DNA of 64,000 bases from assembly GCF_019400745.1 (NCBI RefSeq), contig NZ_WJIB01000002.1, positions 248,001 through 312,000 on the forward strand, written 5' to 3'. Within the stretch, counting starts at the first letter, position 1. Each line of letters starts with the position of its first letter. This DNA is from Cohnella sp. CFH 77786 (lineage in GTDB: Bacteria; Bacillota; Bacilli; Paenibacillales; Paenibacillaceae). Both the position numbers and the translations under genes were made by a program. The notes under the pieces were generated by a model. That model was given only the letters and a program-made list of their open reading frames with translations. It had not been told where the DNA came from and searched no databases. Of this stretch, positions 35,404 to 43,874 are shown piece by piece.

Positions 35404-38283
35404 ATGCACATGGCGTTATGGTTGATGATCTTCCGCAAGATGGCGAACAACAAATGGCTGCAGCTGAACCTGTGGTTCGGCCTTACGGTTTGCGTAGCCC
35501 TATTCAGTTCCATGCCGCTCTACTCTCACGCCATCCTGCAGCGGACGCTGCAGAAAGAACTGCAGCAGGTGCAAAGCCTGAGCGTTACGTACCCGGGTTT
35601 CGTTCGGATCGCCACGTCCGTCTCTTCTTCGACAATGGACAGGAAGACGGCGCAGGCGATCGAACGCGCGGACCGATTCGTGCAGACGATTCCGAAACGG
35701 ATGGGACTTCAGGCTCTGTCATTCTACCGGCAGCGGTCCACGCAGAAAATGAAGGTATACGGAGCCGACGCGTCGCAGCAGGAGAAGAGAGCGCAGAAAA
35801 CGAACGGCAGCTTCAAGTCGCTTACCGATATGGAAAAGCGCGTGAGGTTGATCGACGGCAGAATGCCATCGGTCCGAACGGACGGAGTATTCGAGGCCCT
35901 GGTCACGCAGAGCTTCCTGTTCAAAGCGAAACGGGAGCTTGGGGAAGAGCTGATTGCGGAATCTCCGGACGAAGTCAAATACCGGGTCGTTCCGGTCGGC
36001 ATCATGGAGACGAATCCGATGGCCGATCCGTATTTGCCGTTTCTGACATCGAAAGACGCCGACGGATTCCTGATTCCGTTCGAGCAGTTCGAACGCGAAT
36101 TTACGAGAGGCGGCAAGGCCGGAGTCTCCGATCTGGAATGGCGTTTGGCCATGGATTACACGCAACTGAACATCGACCGCATCGGCGTTTTCCTTCAAGC
36201 GGACCGCGATATCCGGCGCTACTTCGCAGGACGTCTCGGAGTAGCCGAAGTCAACATCCCCGCGAGCAAGACGGTCGTTACTTATCAGGGGAAACAGGAG
36301 AAGCTCGACGTCATGCTGCTGTCGCTGTATTCTCCCGTCATGCTGATGCTTGTCTTCTACTTGTATATGACGGCAAATCTCATCATCGAGCGGCAGAAAA
36401 CGGAAATTTCCGTGCTCCGCAGCCGGGGAGCGAGCCGTATCCAGATCATGACGGCTTATGCTCTGGAAAGTATGCTGCTCGGTTTAGGCGCGCTGGCCGC
36501 CGGACCGTTCCTCGGCGTCCTGTTCACGAGATTGCTGGGCGCTTCGAACGGATTTCTGGAGTTCGTTCAACGCTCGGCGCTGGAAGTCACCCTGACCGGA
36601 AGCGCCTATCGGATGGCGGCAGCCGCGGTTGGCGGGGCCATTCTGCTGATTCTGATTCCGGCTTTCTTGGCGACGCGGGTCAGCATCGTAGCCCACAAGC
36701 AGCAAGCGGCGCGCCTGACCAAGCTGCCGTTCTGGCATAAGACGGGAATCGACATCCTCCTTGTCTGCCTGTCCGGTTATCTCCTGTACAATTTCAACGT
36801 CCGGCAGGAGGATCTGAAGCGCTTGGCGTTGAACGCCGACGCCCTTCAATCGGATCCGCTGCTGTTCCTGATGCCGGCGCTATTCGCGCTGGGTGCGGGC
36901 CTTCTGGTCCTGCGGGTATACCCGTGGTTCATCCGCTTCGTCTATTGGGCGGGCCGGCGCTGGTGGCCGCCGGCGCTCTTCCATACGCTGATTCAGATCA
37001 GCCGATCGTCCGGGCAGTATCTGACGATCATGGTTTTCTTGATCATGACGGCAGCTACCGGCTTGTTCAGCGCGAATGCGGCACGAACGATCAACGACAA
37101 CATGGAAAGCAAGATTCAATATGCCGTCGGGGCCGACATCGCGCTGACGACGCGTTGGGAGAGCGATGCGCCGCCGTCGGCGGCATACGGTTCCGTTCAA
37201 CAGCCCCGGACCGGTGAGGAATTCGCGGCAACGAGACGAGTCCGGTATGTCGAGCCGCCGTTCAAGCCGTTCCAGGACCTTCCGGGAGTGGAGGCGGCCG
37301 CGAGGGTCTTCAAGAAGGAAAAGGTCGCCTATGCCGCCGGACGCAACAATAAAACCGGCAATACCACGCTGTTCGGAATCGATACGATGGATTTCGGCAA
37401 AACGGCCTGGATGAAAGAGGACTTGCTCGATCACCACATCAACCGATATCTCAATCTGATCGCGCCGAATCCGAGAGCGGTGCTGGTCTCGCGTTCGCTC
37501 GCCGATGCGGCCAAGATCAAGCCGGGGGATCCGATTCGCCTCTCGTGGGACGGCCTCGACGAGGCGGCATTCACCGTTTACGGAATCGTCGATTATTGGC
37601 CGAGCTGGAATCCGCTTCCGACCGGCGAAGACGGAACGAATCGCGAGGGAGCCCCTTTGCCTCATCTGGTCGTCGGCCATCTGAACACGATCCAGGACCG
37701 CCTGGCCGCCGAACCGTATGAGGTATGGCTGAAGCTGAAGGACGGCGCAACCAGCCAGCAGATTTATGACCGGCTGGAGAAGCTCCGAACACCGGTCACC
37801 AGTCTCCGGGATGCCAAGCAGGAGTTGATTCGGTCCAAGTCCGATCCGTTCCGCCTGGCGATCAATGGCGTCATGACGCTCGGGTTCGTCATTTCGATGC
37901 TAATCAGCTTTTTCGGCTTTCTACTGTTCTGGGTGCTCGTCTTGTCCGGACGAACGCTTCAATACGGAATGCTCAGGGCGATGGGGATCTCGTTTCCGCA
38001 GCTCATCGGAATGCTCGTCGGAGAACAGTTGCTGACCTCCGGCGCGGCGGTCGTCATCGGCGTGCTGATCGGCAACCTGGTCAGCGAGATGTTCGTCCCC
38101 CTGTTCCAAATGTCCTTTGCGACAAGGGAGCAAGTACCGCCGTTCGAGATCGTGCACCGGCTCGCCGATTACCTCAAGCTTTACGGCATTGTCTCGTTTA
38201 CGCTGGCGATCGGTTTGTTGATTCTCGGCTTCCGCCTCGGCCGGATCCGGATCGCCCAGGCGCTGAAGCTGGGAGAGGAGTAA
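35404..38283 (+). CDS. FtsX-family ABC transporter permease (large, two FtsX units)
   Basis: The product of about 959 residues has an N-terminal membrane segment, a large extracellular region, three segments at about 310-435 (first FtsX unit, EISVLRSRGASRIQIMTAYA), and further segments near 460, 500 and 545. A second extracellular part and a C-terminal FtsX unit (about 820-955, YGMLRAMGISFPQLIGMLVG) follow. It resembles MacB/LolC-like permeases. The usual LolD/MacB-type ATPase gene is absent on both sides: a terminator follows at once, and the adaptor precedes. The start is uncertain between ATG 35404 and 35410. Substrate unknown. Confidence 0.85.
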   Translation: MHMALWLMIFRKMANNKWLQLNLWFGLTVCVALFSSMPLYSHAILQRTLQKELQQVQSLSVTYPGFVRIATSVSSSTMDRKTAQAIERADRFVQTIPKRMGLQALSFYRQRSTQKMKVYGADASQQEKRAQKTNGSFKSLTDMEKRVRLIDGRMPSVRTDGVFEALVTQSFLFKAKRELGEELIAESPDEVKYRVVPVGIMETNPMADPYLPFLTSKDADGFLIPFEQFEREFTRGGKAGVSDLEWRLAMDYTQLNIDRIGVFLQADRDIRRYFAGRLGVAEVNIPASKTVVTYQGKQEKLDVMLLSLYSPVMLMLVFYLYMTANLIIERQKTEISVLRSRGASRIQIMTAYALESMLLGLGALAAGPFLGVLFTRLLGASNGFLEFVQRSALEVTLTGSAYRMAAAAVGGAILLILIPAFLATRVSIVAHKQQAARLTKLPFWHKTGIDILLVCLSGYLLYNFNVRQEDLKRLALNADALQSDPLLFLMPALFALGAGLLVLRVYPWFIRFVYWAGRRWWPPALFHTLIQISRSSGQYLTIMVFLIMTAATGLFSANAARTINDNMESKIQYAVGADIALTTRWESDAPPSAAYGSVQQPRTGEEFAATRRVRYVEPPFKPFQDLPGVEAAARVFKKEKVAYAAGRNNKTGNTTLFGIDTMDFGKTAWMKEDLLDHHINRYLNLIAPNPRAVLVSRSLADAAKIKPGDPIRLSWDGLDEAAFTVYGIVDYWPSWNPLPTGEDGTNREGAPLPHLVVGHLNTIQDRLAAEPYEVWLKLKDGATSQQIYDRLEKLRTPVTSLRDAKQELIRSKSDPFRLAINGVMTLGFVISMLISFFGFLLFWVLVLSGRTLQYGMLRAMGISFPQLIGMLVGEQLLTSGAAVVIGVLIGNLVSEMFVPLFQMSFATREQVPPFEIVHRLADYLKLYGIVSFTLAIGLLILGFRLGRIRIAQALKLGEE

Positions 38284-38301
38284 ATGATGATCCAATACAA
38301 A

Positions 38302-38334
38302 AACACCGCCGGAGCAGCAAGCTCCGGCGGTGTT
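38302..38334. terminator. Bidirectional terminator
   Basis: AACACCGCCGGAGC and GCTCCGGCGGTGTT form a perfect 14-base stem with a five-base loop between convergent genes. Read on the minus strand it is followed by TTTTGTATTG, so it best serves the GH5/lectin gene; it also ends the FtsX operon. Confidence 0.85.
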
Positions 38335-38336
38335 CA

Positions 38337-40046
38337 TCATGGGTTGATCTTGACCAATTGCCATTGCTGATTCAGGTTGCCCCTGTAAAGGTTCTGCTGA
38401 ATGAGCGCATTGTTCGATGTCGACGATCCGGCCACCTCGACGGCTTTATTGCTGTTTACGTTGACGATGCTCCAATACCCGTTGCTCAGCTTGAACAATC
38501 GGAACTGTTGAGCGGCATTGTTATTATCCGTCATTAACTGAATCGCTTCGCCGTTGTTCGACGTTCCGTTGCGGACATCCATGACCTTGCCGTCGGAAGA
38601 GCTGACGCTTCGCAGCTTGTAGTAGTTGTTGTACGTGCCCATATCCGTCAAGACCCATTGCTGCGCGGTCGCGCCATTGTCGGTATATTGCTGGAGCTGC
38701 AAGCCGTTGGTATTGGCGCCGCCCGGCACATCCAGCGCTTTGCCCGAGGCGCGATTGATGATTTTGTAGGTTGACCCGGATAGCACTCCGTTCCATATTC
38801 CGTTCCATGGATGCAGCTGCGCCCGCTCGTAATACCATTCGAAGAGGAATCGGGCCATGCCATCCCTCGACGGATCTCCATCATACTTTAAGCCTGCCGT
38901 CGGGTCGGCGAATGAGCTCCTCGTGCCGGACTCCAACAGGAACCCGTTCATATGGACGGCGATGCTGACATTGCCGGCCGCCGTGAAGATCGCCTTGGTA
39001 TTCTTGCCGAAGCCTTCGTTCGAGCCGTTGAACAGCTCCCAATAGGAAGAGTCTCCCGGCAACCTCTTGAACCAGGTTGTCTCCGTGATATTAATCGGAT
39101 AATTCGCCGCGCAAGGCTTGATGGTGTTGTCCCAAATCTGCTGAAGAGGCGCGTAATCGTCATGGGCGCCGTAGCCGGGATACCAGTGAACGGCATATCC
39201 GACATTGTTCAAGGGGTCGGTAAGCGGGTGCGAAGCACACAGTTGATAGTATTGGTCCCAGCCAAGGCCAGCCGCCCAGATGACGTTATCCGCCCCATTG
39301 TTACGAATGGTTGAAATGATGGAGTTCTGGAATGTTCTAAGCGCGTTCCAATGATCGACGAAGTCCGGCTCGGCGGGGTTTCCTCCCCAGCCCCCATTCG
39401 CATAAGACAGAACGGGCTCGTTGATGAGTTCGAACATGACGTTGTCGGCGCTCTTAATGGCCGATTGGGAGGAAAGGTATCCCCAGATTTGATTGAACTT
39501 GTCCAGATTGGCTTGCGTGGTGGCTTGGTTATTCAGAATCGTGAAGTCAAGACCCAGCGTAACATAAACCCCTTTGGTCTTGGCGTAGTTAATGTACGGA
39601 ATGATGACATTCTGGGTGGCGGCCTGCAGCCCGGCGAAATTATAAGTGCCGGCCGCGACGTCGCCCATGTCCTCCCGGTCGATGAACAGGCGTACCTGAT
39701 TCATGTACCATCCGTGAGTGCTTCCGTACAGGCTGGAGGTTTTGGTAAAGGTGTCGGTGATGTCCTTCAGGTAGGCTAGAATCGCCGCATGCCGATTGCC
39801 GCCGTTCTGATTCAGGTAATAGCTGCTGTTCTGGTACGTCCAGTAGGAGCCGGTGGGCTGATGCCACCCGCTTAGCAGCACGGGCTGTCCGCTGCTGTTG
39901 ACCAGCTGGTTGCCGCTTACGTGGAGCTTGGACATGGGCATGCCCGTCCATGCTTCCGCCGGAGGGCCTTTCAGCATCGACGGCGTCAGTAGAAGCGCCG
40001 CTAGCAGAAACAGCTTCGTCAACCAGTTTGTCTTACCCTTCCTCAT
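38337..40046 (-). CDS. Secreted GH5 glycanase with ricin-type lectin (CBM13-like) domain
   Basis: The 569-residue product has a signal peptide (about 1-33), a GH5-like barrel (about 38-410) with MFELINEP (Glu210, acid/base) and NITETTW (Glu322, nucleophile), and a C-terminal RicinB-type trefoil (about 425-568) with three QQW/QQF-like repeats (TAQQWVL, AAQQFRL, LNQQWQL). The exact GH5 subfamily and substrate cannot be told by eye. The start is the ATG at 40046 (GTG 40049 also possible) behind AAGGAGA. It is divergent from the GH43 gene and has a cre-like site 30-40 bases upstream. Confidence 0.88.
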   Translation of the reverse strand: MRKGKTNWLTKLFLLAALLLTPSMLKGPPAEAWTGMPMSKLHVSGNQLVNSSGQPVLLSGWHQPTGSYWTYQNSSYYLNQNGGNRHAAILAYLKDITDTFTKTSSLYGSTHGWYMNQVRLFIDREDMGDVAAGTYNFAGLQAATQNVIIPYINYAKTKGVYVTLGLDFTILNNQATTQANLDKFNQIWGYLSSQSAIKSADNVMFELINEPVLSYANGGWGGNPAEPDFVDHWNALRTFQNSIISTIRNNGADNVIWAAGLGWDQYYQLCASHPLTDPLNNVGYAVHWYPGYGAHDDYAPLQQIWDNTIKPCAANYPINITETTWFKRLPGDSSYWELFNGSNEGFGKNTKAIFTAAGNVSIAVHMNGFLLESGTRSSFADPTAGLKYDGDPSRDGMARFLFEWYYERAQLHPWNGIWNGVLSGSTYKIINRASGKALDVPGGANTNGLQLQQYTDNGATAQQWVLTDMGTYNNYYKLRSVSSSDGKVMDVRNGTSNNGEAIQLMTDNNNAAQQFRLFKLSNGYWSIVNVNSNKAVEVAGSSTSNNALIQQNLYRGNLNQQWQLVKINP

Positions 40047-40074
40047 CACTGCTCATCTCCTTCGATTTTTAGGA

Positions 40075-40088
40075 TGTATGCGCTGCCA
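40075..40088. promoter_or_regulatory. cre-like CcpA operator upstream of the GH5/lectin gene
   Basis: TGTATGCGCTGCCA matches the cre consensus at 12 of 14 positions and shares GCGCTGCCA with the site before the lichenase gene. Confidence 0.6.
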
Positions 40089-40107
40089 AACTGAATTTAC
40101 TACTTCT

Positions 40108-40133
40108 ATTAGGAAGGCGAAAACCTGCCTAAT
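40108..40133. promoter_or_regulatory. Inverted repeat, possible operator
   Basis: ATTAGGAAGG and CCTGCCTAAT (nine of ten paired) flank CGAAAA. It lies upstream of the cre-like site on the GH5 side. No T-run follows, so an operator is more likely than a terminator. Confidence 0.4.
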
Positions 40134-40251
40134 TATGTCAAATATACCCTTTGATTTGCATGTTGCCGGATCGTACCCCGAAGGGCGAGTATTCTCCCCG
40201 GAAGAAGGCCTGCGGGGGCTTCTCGCGCATGGAAATACGGTTAGTCAGGTA

Positions 40252-40287
40252 TTTTCGCCCGATCCGACCGGTCGTATCGGGCGAAAA
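40252..40287. repeat. 36-base near-perfect palindrome in a divergent promoter region
   Basis: TTTTCGCCCGAT on the left is mirrored by ATCGGGCGAAAA on the right around the fully symmetric centre CGACCGGTCG; only one pair fails. It is followed by A-rich, not T-rich, sequence on the plus strand, so it is not an obvious terminator for any gene here. A protein-binding site or an RNA leader hairpin are options. Confidence 0.5.
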
Positions 40288-40330
40288 AAAGCGCTAATCT
40301 TGGAAGGTGAAGATTACGATCAAGGAGAGC

Positions 40331-40399
40331 ATGCGAGGTGTGGGAATGCGAAGGAAAATTCGTTTCCGAAGCTCCGACGCAAGGCGTGGTTGGACATGA
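40331..40399 (+). CDS. Possible 22-residue leader peptide overlapping the GH43 start
   Basis: An ATG five bases behind AAGGAGA opens a frame of 22 codons, rich in arginine (begins MRGVGMRRKIRFR). Its TGA overlaps the GH43 ATG as ATGA. The GH43 gene itself has a poor RBS, so translation may be coupled through this short ORF. Protein function is not implied; it may be chance. Confidence 0.3.
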   Translation: MRGVGMRRKIRFRSSDARRGWT

Positions 40400-41982
40400 A
40401 CCAAGTCAAGCTGTTCGTGAGCGCGATAACGTTTCTTGTCATTCTGTCGGCCTGCAGTCGAGACCGCGCGGCAAATCCGCAACCGCTTCCGTCAGGAAAC
40501 GGGACGGAAGCGATGCAGAAGGAGAATCCCATGAGCAAAAAGAATGAAACGCCGACGGCTCGGGCGATCGGCAAGGTTCCGCCGAACGGCAATCCCCTGA
40601 TCTCCCATAAGTTCGGAGCCGATCCGTATGCGCTGGTATTCCGGGATCGCGTCTATTTATACATGACGAACGATGTCCTGGAATATGATGCCGACGGCAA
40701 CGTGAAAGACAATACCTACGGGAATATCCGTAAAATTACGGTCATTTCGTCGGCTGATCTGGCGAACTGGACGGATCACGGAGAAATCCGGGCGGCCGGA
40801 CCGCAAGGCGCGGCCAAATGGGCGACGCAATCCTGGGCGCCGTCTGCCGCGCATAAGGTGATCGACGGCAAAGACCGGTTCTTCCTCTACTTCGCCAACA
40901 ACGCGAGCGGGATCGGAGTGTTGACGAGCGACAGTCCAACGGGGCCATGGACGGATCCGATCGGCCAAGCTCTCGTAACCAGAGCGACGCCAGGCGTTCA
41001 AGACGTGACCTGGCTGTTCGACCCTGCCGTTCTGACGGACGACGACGGCAAAGCTTATCTCTATTTCGGAGGCGGAGTGCCGAACGGGAAAGACGAATGG
41101 CCGGATACCGCCCGCGTGATGGAATTGGGTCCGGATATGGTCAGCGTCGTGGGTGAAGCGGTGACGATCCGGGCGCCGTATATGTTCGAGGACTCGGGCA
41201 TCCATAAGTACAGAGGCACCTATTACTATACCTATTGCTCCAATTTCTACAACGGGACCCGTCCGGAGGGGAGCCCGTCGGCAGGGGAAATCGCTTATAT
41301 GACCAGCGACCGTCCGATGGGGCCGTGGACCTATCGGGGAACGATTTTAAAAAATCCGGGTCACTTCTTCGGCGTCGGAGGCAACAATCACCATGCCATC
41401 TTCAGGTTTCGCGACGATTGGTACATCGCTTACCATGCGCAGACGTTGTCCAAGGCCATGGGCGTACCGAAAGGTTATCGATCGACGCACCTGAATCGGG
41501 TTTCCTTTCGGGACGACGGTTCGATCGAGGAAATTTCGGCGGATGTAAAAGGCGTTTCGCAAATTCAGCCTCTGAATCCGTATACCCGAGTCGCGGGCGC
41601 GACGATGGCTTGGAGCGCGGGGGTTGCGGCGGAATCCGACGCAGGCAGCGACAGCGAGACCGGAATGGCGGTCACGGACATCGAAAACGGGGATTGGATC
41701 GCTTTGTCGAAGGTCGACTTCGGCGGCAAGGGGGCATCTGCCTTCACGGCAACCGTATCCGGATCAAGCGAACCCGCCGCCGTGGAGCTCCGTCTGGATG
41801 CCCCGGACGGCAAGCTGGTCGGGACGCTCTCCGTTCCCCCGACTGCCGGACAGGAGTGGACGGAGCGCAGGGCGGAAGTTTCAGGCGCCGAAGGCATCCA
41901 CGATTTATACATCGTATTCCGCGGAAACGGCGACAAGCTTCTTAAGCTGGGATCCTGGCAATTCACGGAGAAGGATAAATAA
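40396..41982 (+). CDS. GH43 lipoprotein (xylosidase/arabinofuranosidase type) with C-terminal CBM6-like domain
   Basis: The 528-residue product has a lipoprotein signal (VILSAC, Cys20) and a five-bladed GH43 domain (about 60-390). GADPYAL holds the general base Asp76, WLFDPAV the second Asp, and YMFEDSGIHK the acid Glu. The C-terminal 130 residues (MAWSAGVAAES onward, ending GSWQF) look like CBM6. It is anchored outside the cell and should release xylose or arabinose units; the exact specificity cannot be read. The frame is open far upstream through the control region, but only the ATG at 40396 leads into a signal peptide. Confidence 0.9.
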   Translation: MNQVKLFVSAITFLVILSACSRDRAANPQPLPSGNGTEAMQKENPMSKKNETPTARAIGKVPPNGNPLISHKFGADPYALVFRDRVYLYMTNDVLEYDADGNVKDNTYGNIRKITVISSADLANWTDHGEIRAAGPQGAAKWATQSWAPSAAHKVIDGKDRFFLYFANNASGIGVLTSDSPTGPWTDPIGQALVTRATPGVQDVTWLFDPAVLTDDDGKAYLYFGGGVPNGKDEWPDTARVMELGPDMVSVVGEAVTIRAPYMFEDSGIHKYRGTYYYTYCSNFYNGTRPEGSPSAGEIAYMTSDRPMGPWTYRGTILKNPGHFFGVGGNNHHAIFRFRDDWYIAYHAQTLSKAMGVPKGYRSTHLNRVSFRDDGSIEEISADVKGVSQIQPLNPYTRVAGATMAWSAGVAAESDAGSDSETGMAVTDIENGDWIALSKVDFGGKGASAFTATVSGSSEPAAVELRLDAPDGKLVGTLSVPPTAGQEWTERRAEVSGAEGIHDLYIVFRGNGDKLLKLGSWQFTEKDK

Positions 41983-42018
41983 CCGACACGTCGAGCGCTC
42001 CCGGTTCCATATTCGGTC

Positions 42019-42723
42019 TTAAAGGATTCTGACGATATTTTTTGAAATGGCAGGGTGTTGTTCGAAGATTTGCATATCATGGCACGGAAGCGGGATGAAT
42101 CCATGATGATGAGCGTCGTTCAGAAACCTTTCGTTATTTTCCGTACTCGAATAAACTCCAATCGGCCGGTTGCTGATCATATTGTCGCGCCAATAACATT
42201 CATCGCCCGTTAAGACATAGCGGTTATCATTCGCTTCAAAATAGACGACAGATGAATCATCGCTATGACCGCCGATCACTTGGAATCGGAACAGGCCGCC
42301 CCAAATATAGTCATCTTCTACGGTCAGCACACGGCATTGAAGCAGCTTCTGTTGAATGGATTGCGAACATTCTTTTAGCGCATTTTCATAGCCGATTTTA
42401 GAAATGATGATTTCAGGCCTATCAAACAAGTCAAGATTTTCAATGTGGTCAAAGTGACTGTGAGTCATGATTACCGTATCAACGGAGTTTAAGTGATCAA
42501 CGATGCGCCCTAACTCCTTTTCAACGCCGGTAAACGTAATGCCCCATTGATTTGCCGTATTCTCATCGCGAAATCCCGTATCAATGAAAATCGTTTTATG
42601 ATCATGCTTTGCAATATAATAAGACCACGCAATCTTGACGATTTCATCCGAATGTTCCATGTCCCGGTATACATATTTTAAACGGAACGAAGATTCTCCG
42701 AATTTAACGGCGTACAGTTCCAT
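42019..42723 (-). CDS. Metallo-beta-lactamase-fold hydrolase, lactonase-like
   Basis: The 234-residue protein has the metal motif THSHFDHIENLD (His88, His90, Asp92, His93) and further ligands in GGHSDDS and LTGDECYW. This is the pattern of N-acyl-homoserine lactonase-like members, but substrate cannot be assigned. There is no signal peptide. The gene is clearly richer in A+T than its neighbours and unrelated to polysaccharide use, which suggests separate acquisition. It converges with the GH43 gene, with no visible terminator in the 36 bases between. Confidence 0.85.
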   Translation of the reverse strand: MELYAVKFGESSFRLKYVYRDMEHSDEIVKIAWSYYIAKHDHKTIFIDTGFRDENTANQWGITFTGVEKELGRIVDHLNSVDTVIMTHSHFDHIENLDLFDRPEIIISKIGYENALKECSQSIQQKLLQCRVLTVEDDYIWGGLFRFQVIGGHSDDSSVVYFEANDNRYVLTGDECYWRDNMISNRPIGVYSSTENNERFLNDAHHHGFIPLPCHDMQIFEQHPAISKNIVRIL

Positions 42724-42830
42724 TCGATGCCCAGTCCCTTCATCTAGTTGTTATATAATTCTCCAACCGAAGGAATTGTCCTTCCAACCTTTCGAAAATG
42801 CGGTAATTACCGTTTAACTCCATTTCAAGA

Positions 42831-42872
42831 AGCGGCAGTCCGAGGCGCAATCCACCTCAGGCTGCCGCTTTT
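42831..42872. terminator. Hairpin terminator, repeated elsewhere in the window
   Basis: AGCGGCAG and CTGCCGCT with an inner GAGG/CCTC form a stem followed by TTT on the plus strand; on the minus strand the T-tract is TTCTT. It lies past the stop of the minus-strand regulator gene at 42896. Its 5' half closely resembles the hairpin at 63272. Confidence 0.6.
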
Positions 42873-42895
42873 CATATGCCGATTCCCGGCCAGCA

Positions 42896-43651
42896 TTAAG
42901 CCGTAAAAGTAATCTGTTTGCGGTACTCGTTCGCGCTGGTTCCGGTATATTCCTTAAACTTCTTATAGAACCAATCGATTTCGGTATAGCCGACTTCGTT
43001 CGCGATTTCATAGATTCTCATGTCCGTTTGTTCGAGCAGCCGTTTGGCTCTTTCCATTCGCTCCCGGAGCAAATATTCGTTGAAAGTCATTTTGACCTCT
43101 TCTTTAAATTTTCTGCCCAGATAGGCACAGTTAAAGTGCAAGGCGTCCGAGATTTTTTTCAACGTTACGTTCCGATGCATCTCCTGTTGCACGTATTGTT
43201 TGACCACATCGACAATCGAGGATTGCTTGGAGCGCTTCCTGACCATGGCGGATATCCAATAGGAGTCCAACGCGGACCCGGTTTCAAGCTCCCGTTTGAC
43301 TGCCTGAAGGCTCGCCGCCAAATCGGCGGTATGAACGGGATCGGCCAAGTAATCGCTTACCTGACAGGCCATGGCTTTCCTCGCAAGGTTGAAATCATGA
43401 TCTCCGCCGATGAGGATAATCGGGATTCGGCTTCTTTGGCGGATTTGACTGCAAAGATTCAATCCCTCGATTTGAAAGCGCTTAATATTTATCAGGACAA
43501 GAGAGTACGGCTGTTTCTCCAGCAAGGACAATGCATCTTCGGACTTCCCGGCCCAACCTTGAATCGCGTAGCCCCATTGACTCCCATTCACCATTTGCCA
43601 GGTGGTTTCTCTCGACTGTCTGTCCGGATCGACGAGCAATACCTTGTGCAA
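42896..43651 (-). CDS. AraC-type regulator with degenerate receiver domain
   Basis: The product of about 251 residues has a receiver-like N-terminal domain (about 1-120) and an AraC double helix-turn-helix (about 150-248, ending GTSANEYRKQ). The receiver lacks the phosphorylation site: the strand reads LVLINIKRF, with Asn55 where its relatives have Asp, and the conserved Lys is missing (YLADPV). The TTG at 43651 has GAGGTG at six bases; an ATG at 43672 in the same frame has none. It is divergent from the ten-gene importer operon at 43922, the likely target. No kinase gene is adjacent. Confidence 0.82.
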   Translation of the reverse strand: MHKVLLVDPDRQSRETTWQMVNGSQWGYAIQGWAGKSEDALSLLEKQPYSLVLINIKRFQIEGLNLCSQIRQRSRIPIILIGGDHDFNLARKAMACQVSDYLADPVHTADLAASLQAVKRELETGSALDSYWISAMVRKRSKQSSIVDVVKQYVQQEMHRNVTLKKISDALHFNCAYLGRKFKEEVKMTFNEYLLRERMERAKRLLEQTDMRIYEIANEVGYTEIDWFYKKFKEYTGTSANEYRKQITFTA

Positions 43652-43844
43652 ATTCAGCACCTCGCTTTTCATGAGAATGGCCATGGTAGAGTTGAAGAAC
43701 GTGCGAACATCGACCTCGCTTTCATTATGTTCAAAGCCGAGTACCGAAACAATGTGCAACTTTTTATACCGGGTACATTTGTTTACCTCTCAAACTAAGA
43801 GGTTGCCGGCGACCTCGGAACGTATGGATCATCGGGTCAAACAC

Positions 43845-43874
43845 CTGCCGCCCGTCAGGTTGGCGGCGGTTTTT
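43845..43874 (+). terminator. Hairpin with T-run just before the importer promoter
   Basis: CTGCCGCC and GGCGGCGG form an eight-base stem followed by TTTTT, which runs into the -35 box of the next promoter. It could shield the operon from read-through; no plus-strand gene lies close upstream. Confidence 0.5.

Larger units (their letters stand above)
40047..40395. other. Divergent control region between GH5/lectin and GH43 genes
   Basis: These 349 bases contain a cre-like site (40075), a 10-base inverted repeat (40108), a 36-base palindrome (40252) and a possible short leader ORF (40331-40399). It is unusually rich in symmetric sequence for this window. Confidence 0.55.

Noticed and set aside
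39898..40395. Upstream extension of the GH43 frame into the GH5 gene
   Set aside because: The extension would place a signal peptide and lipobox in mid-protein and runs through the control region. The ATG at 40396 gives a proper lipoprotein start.
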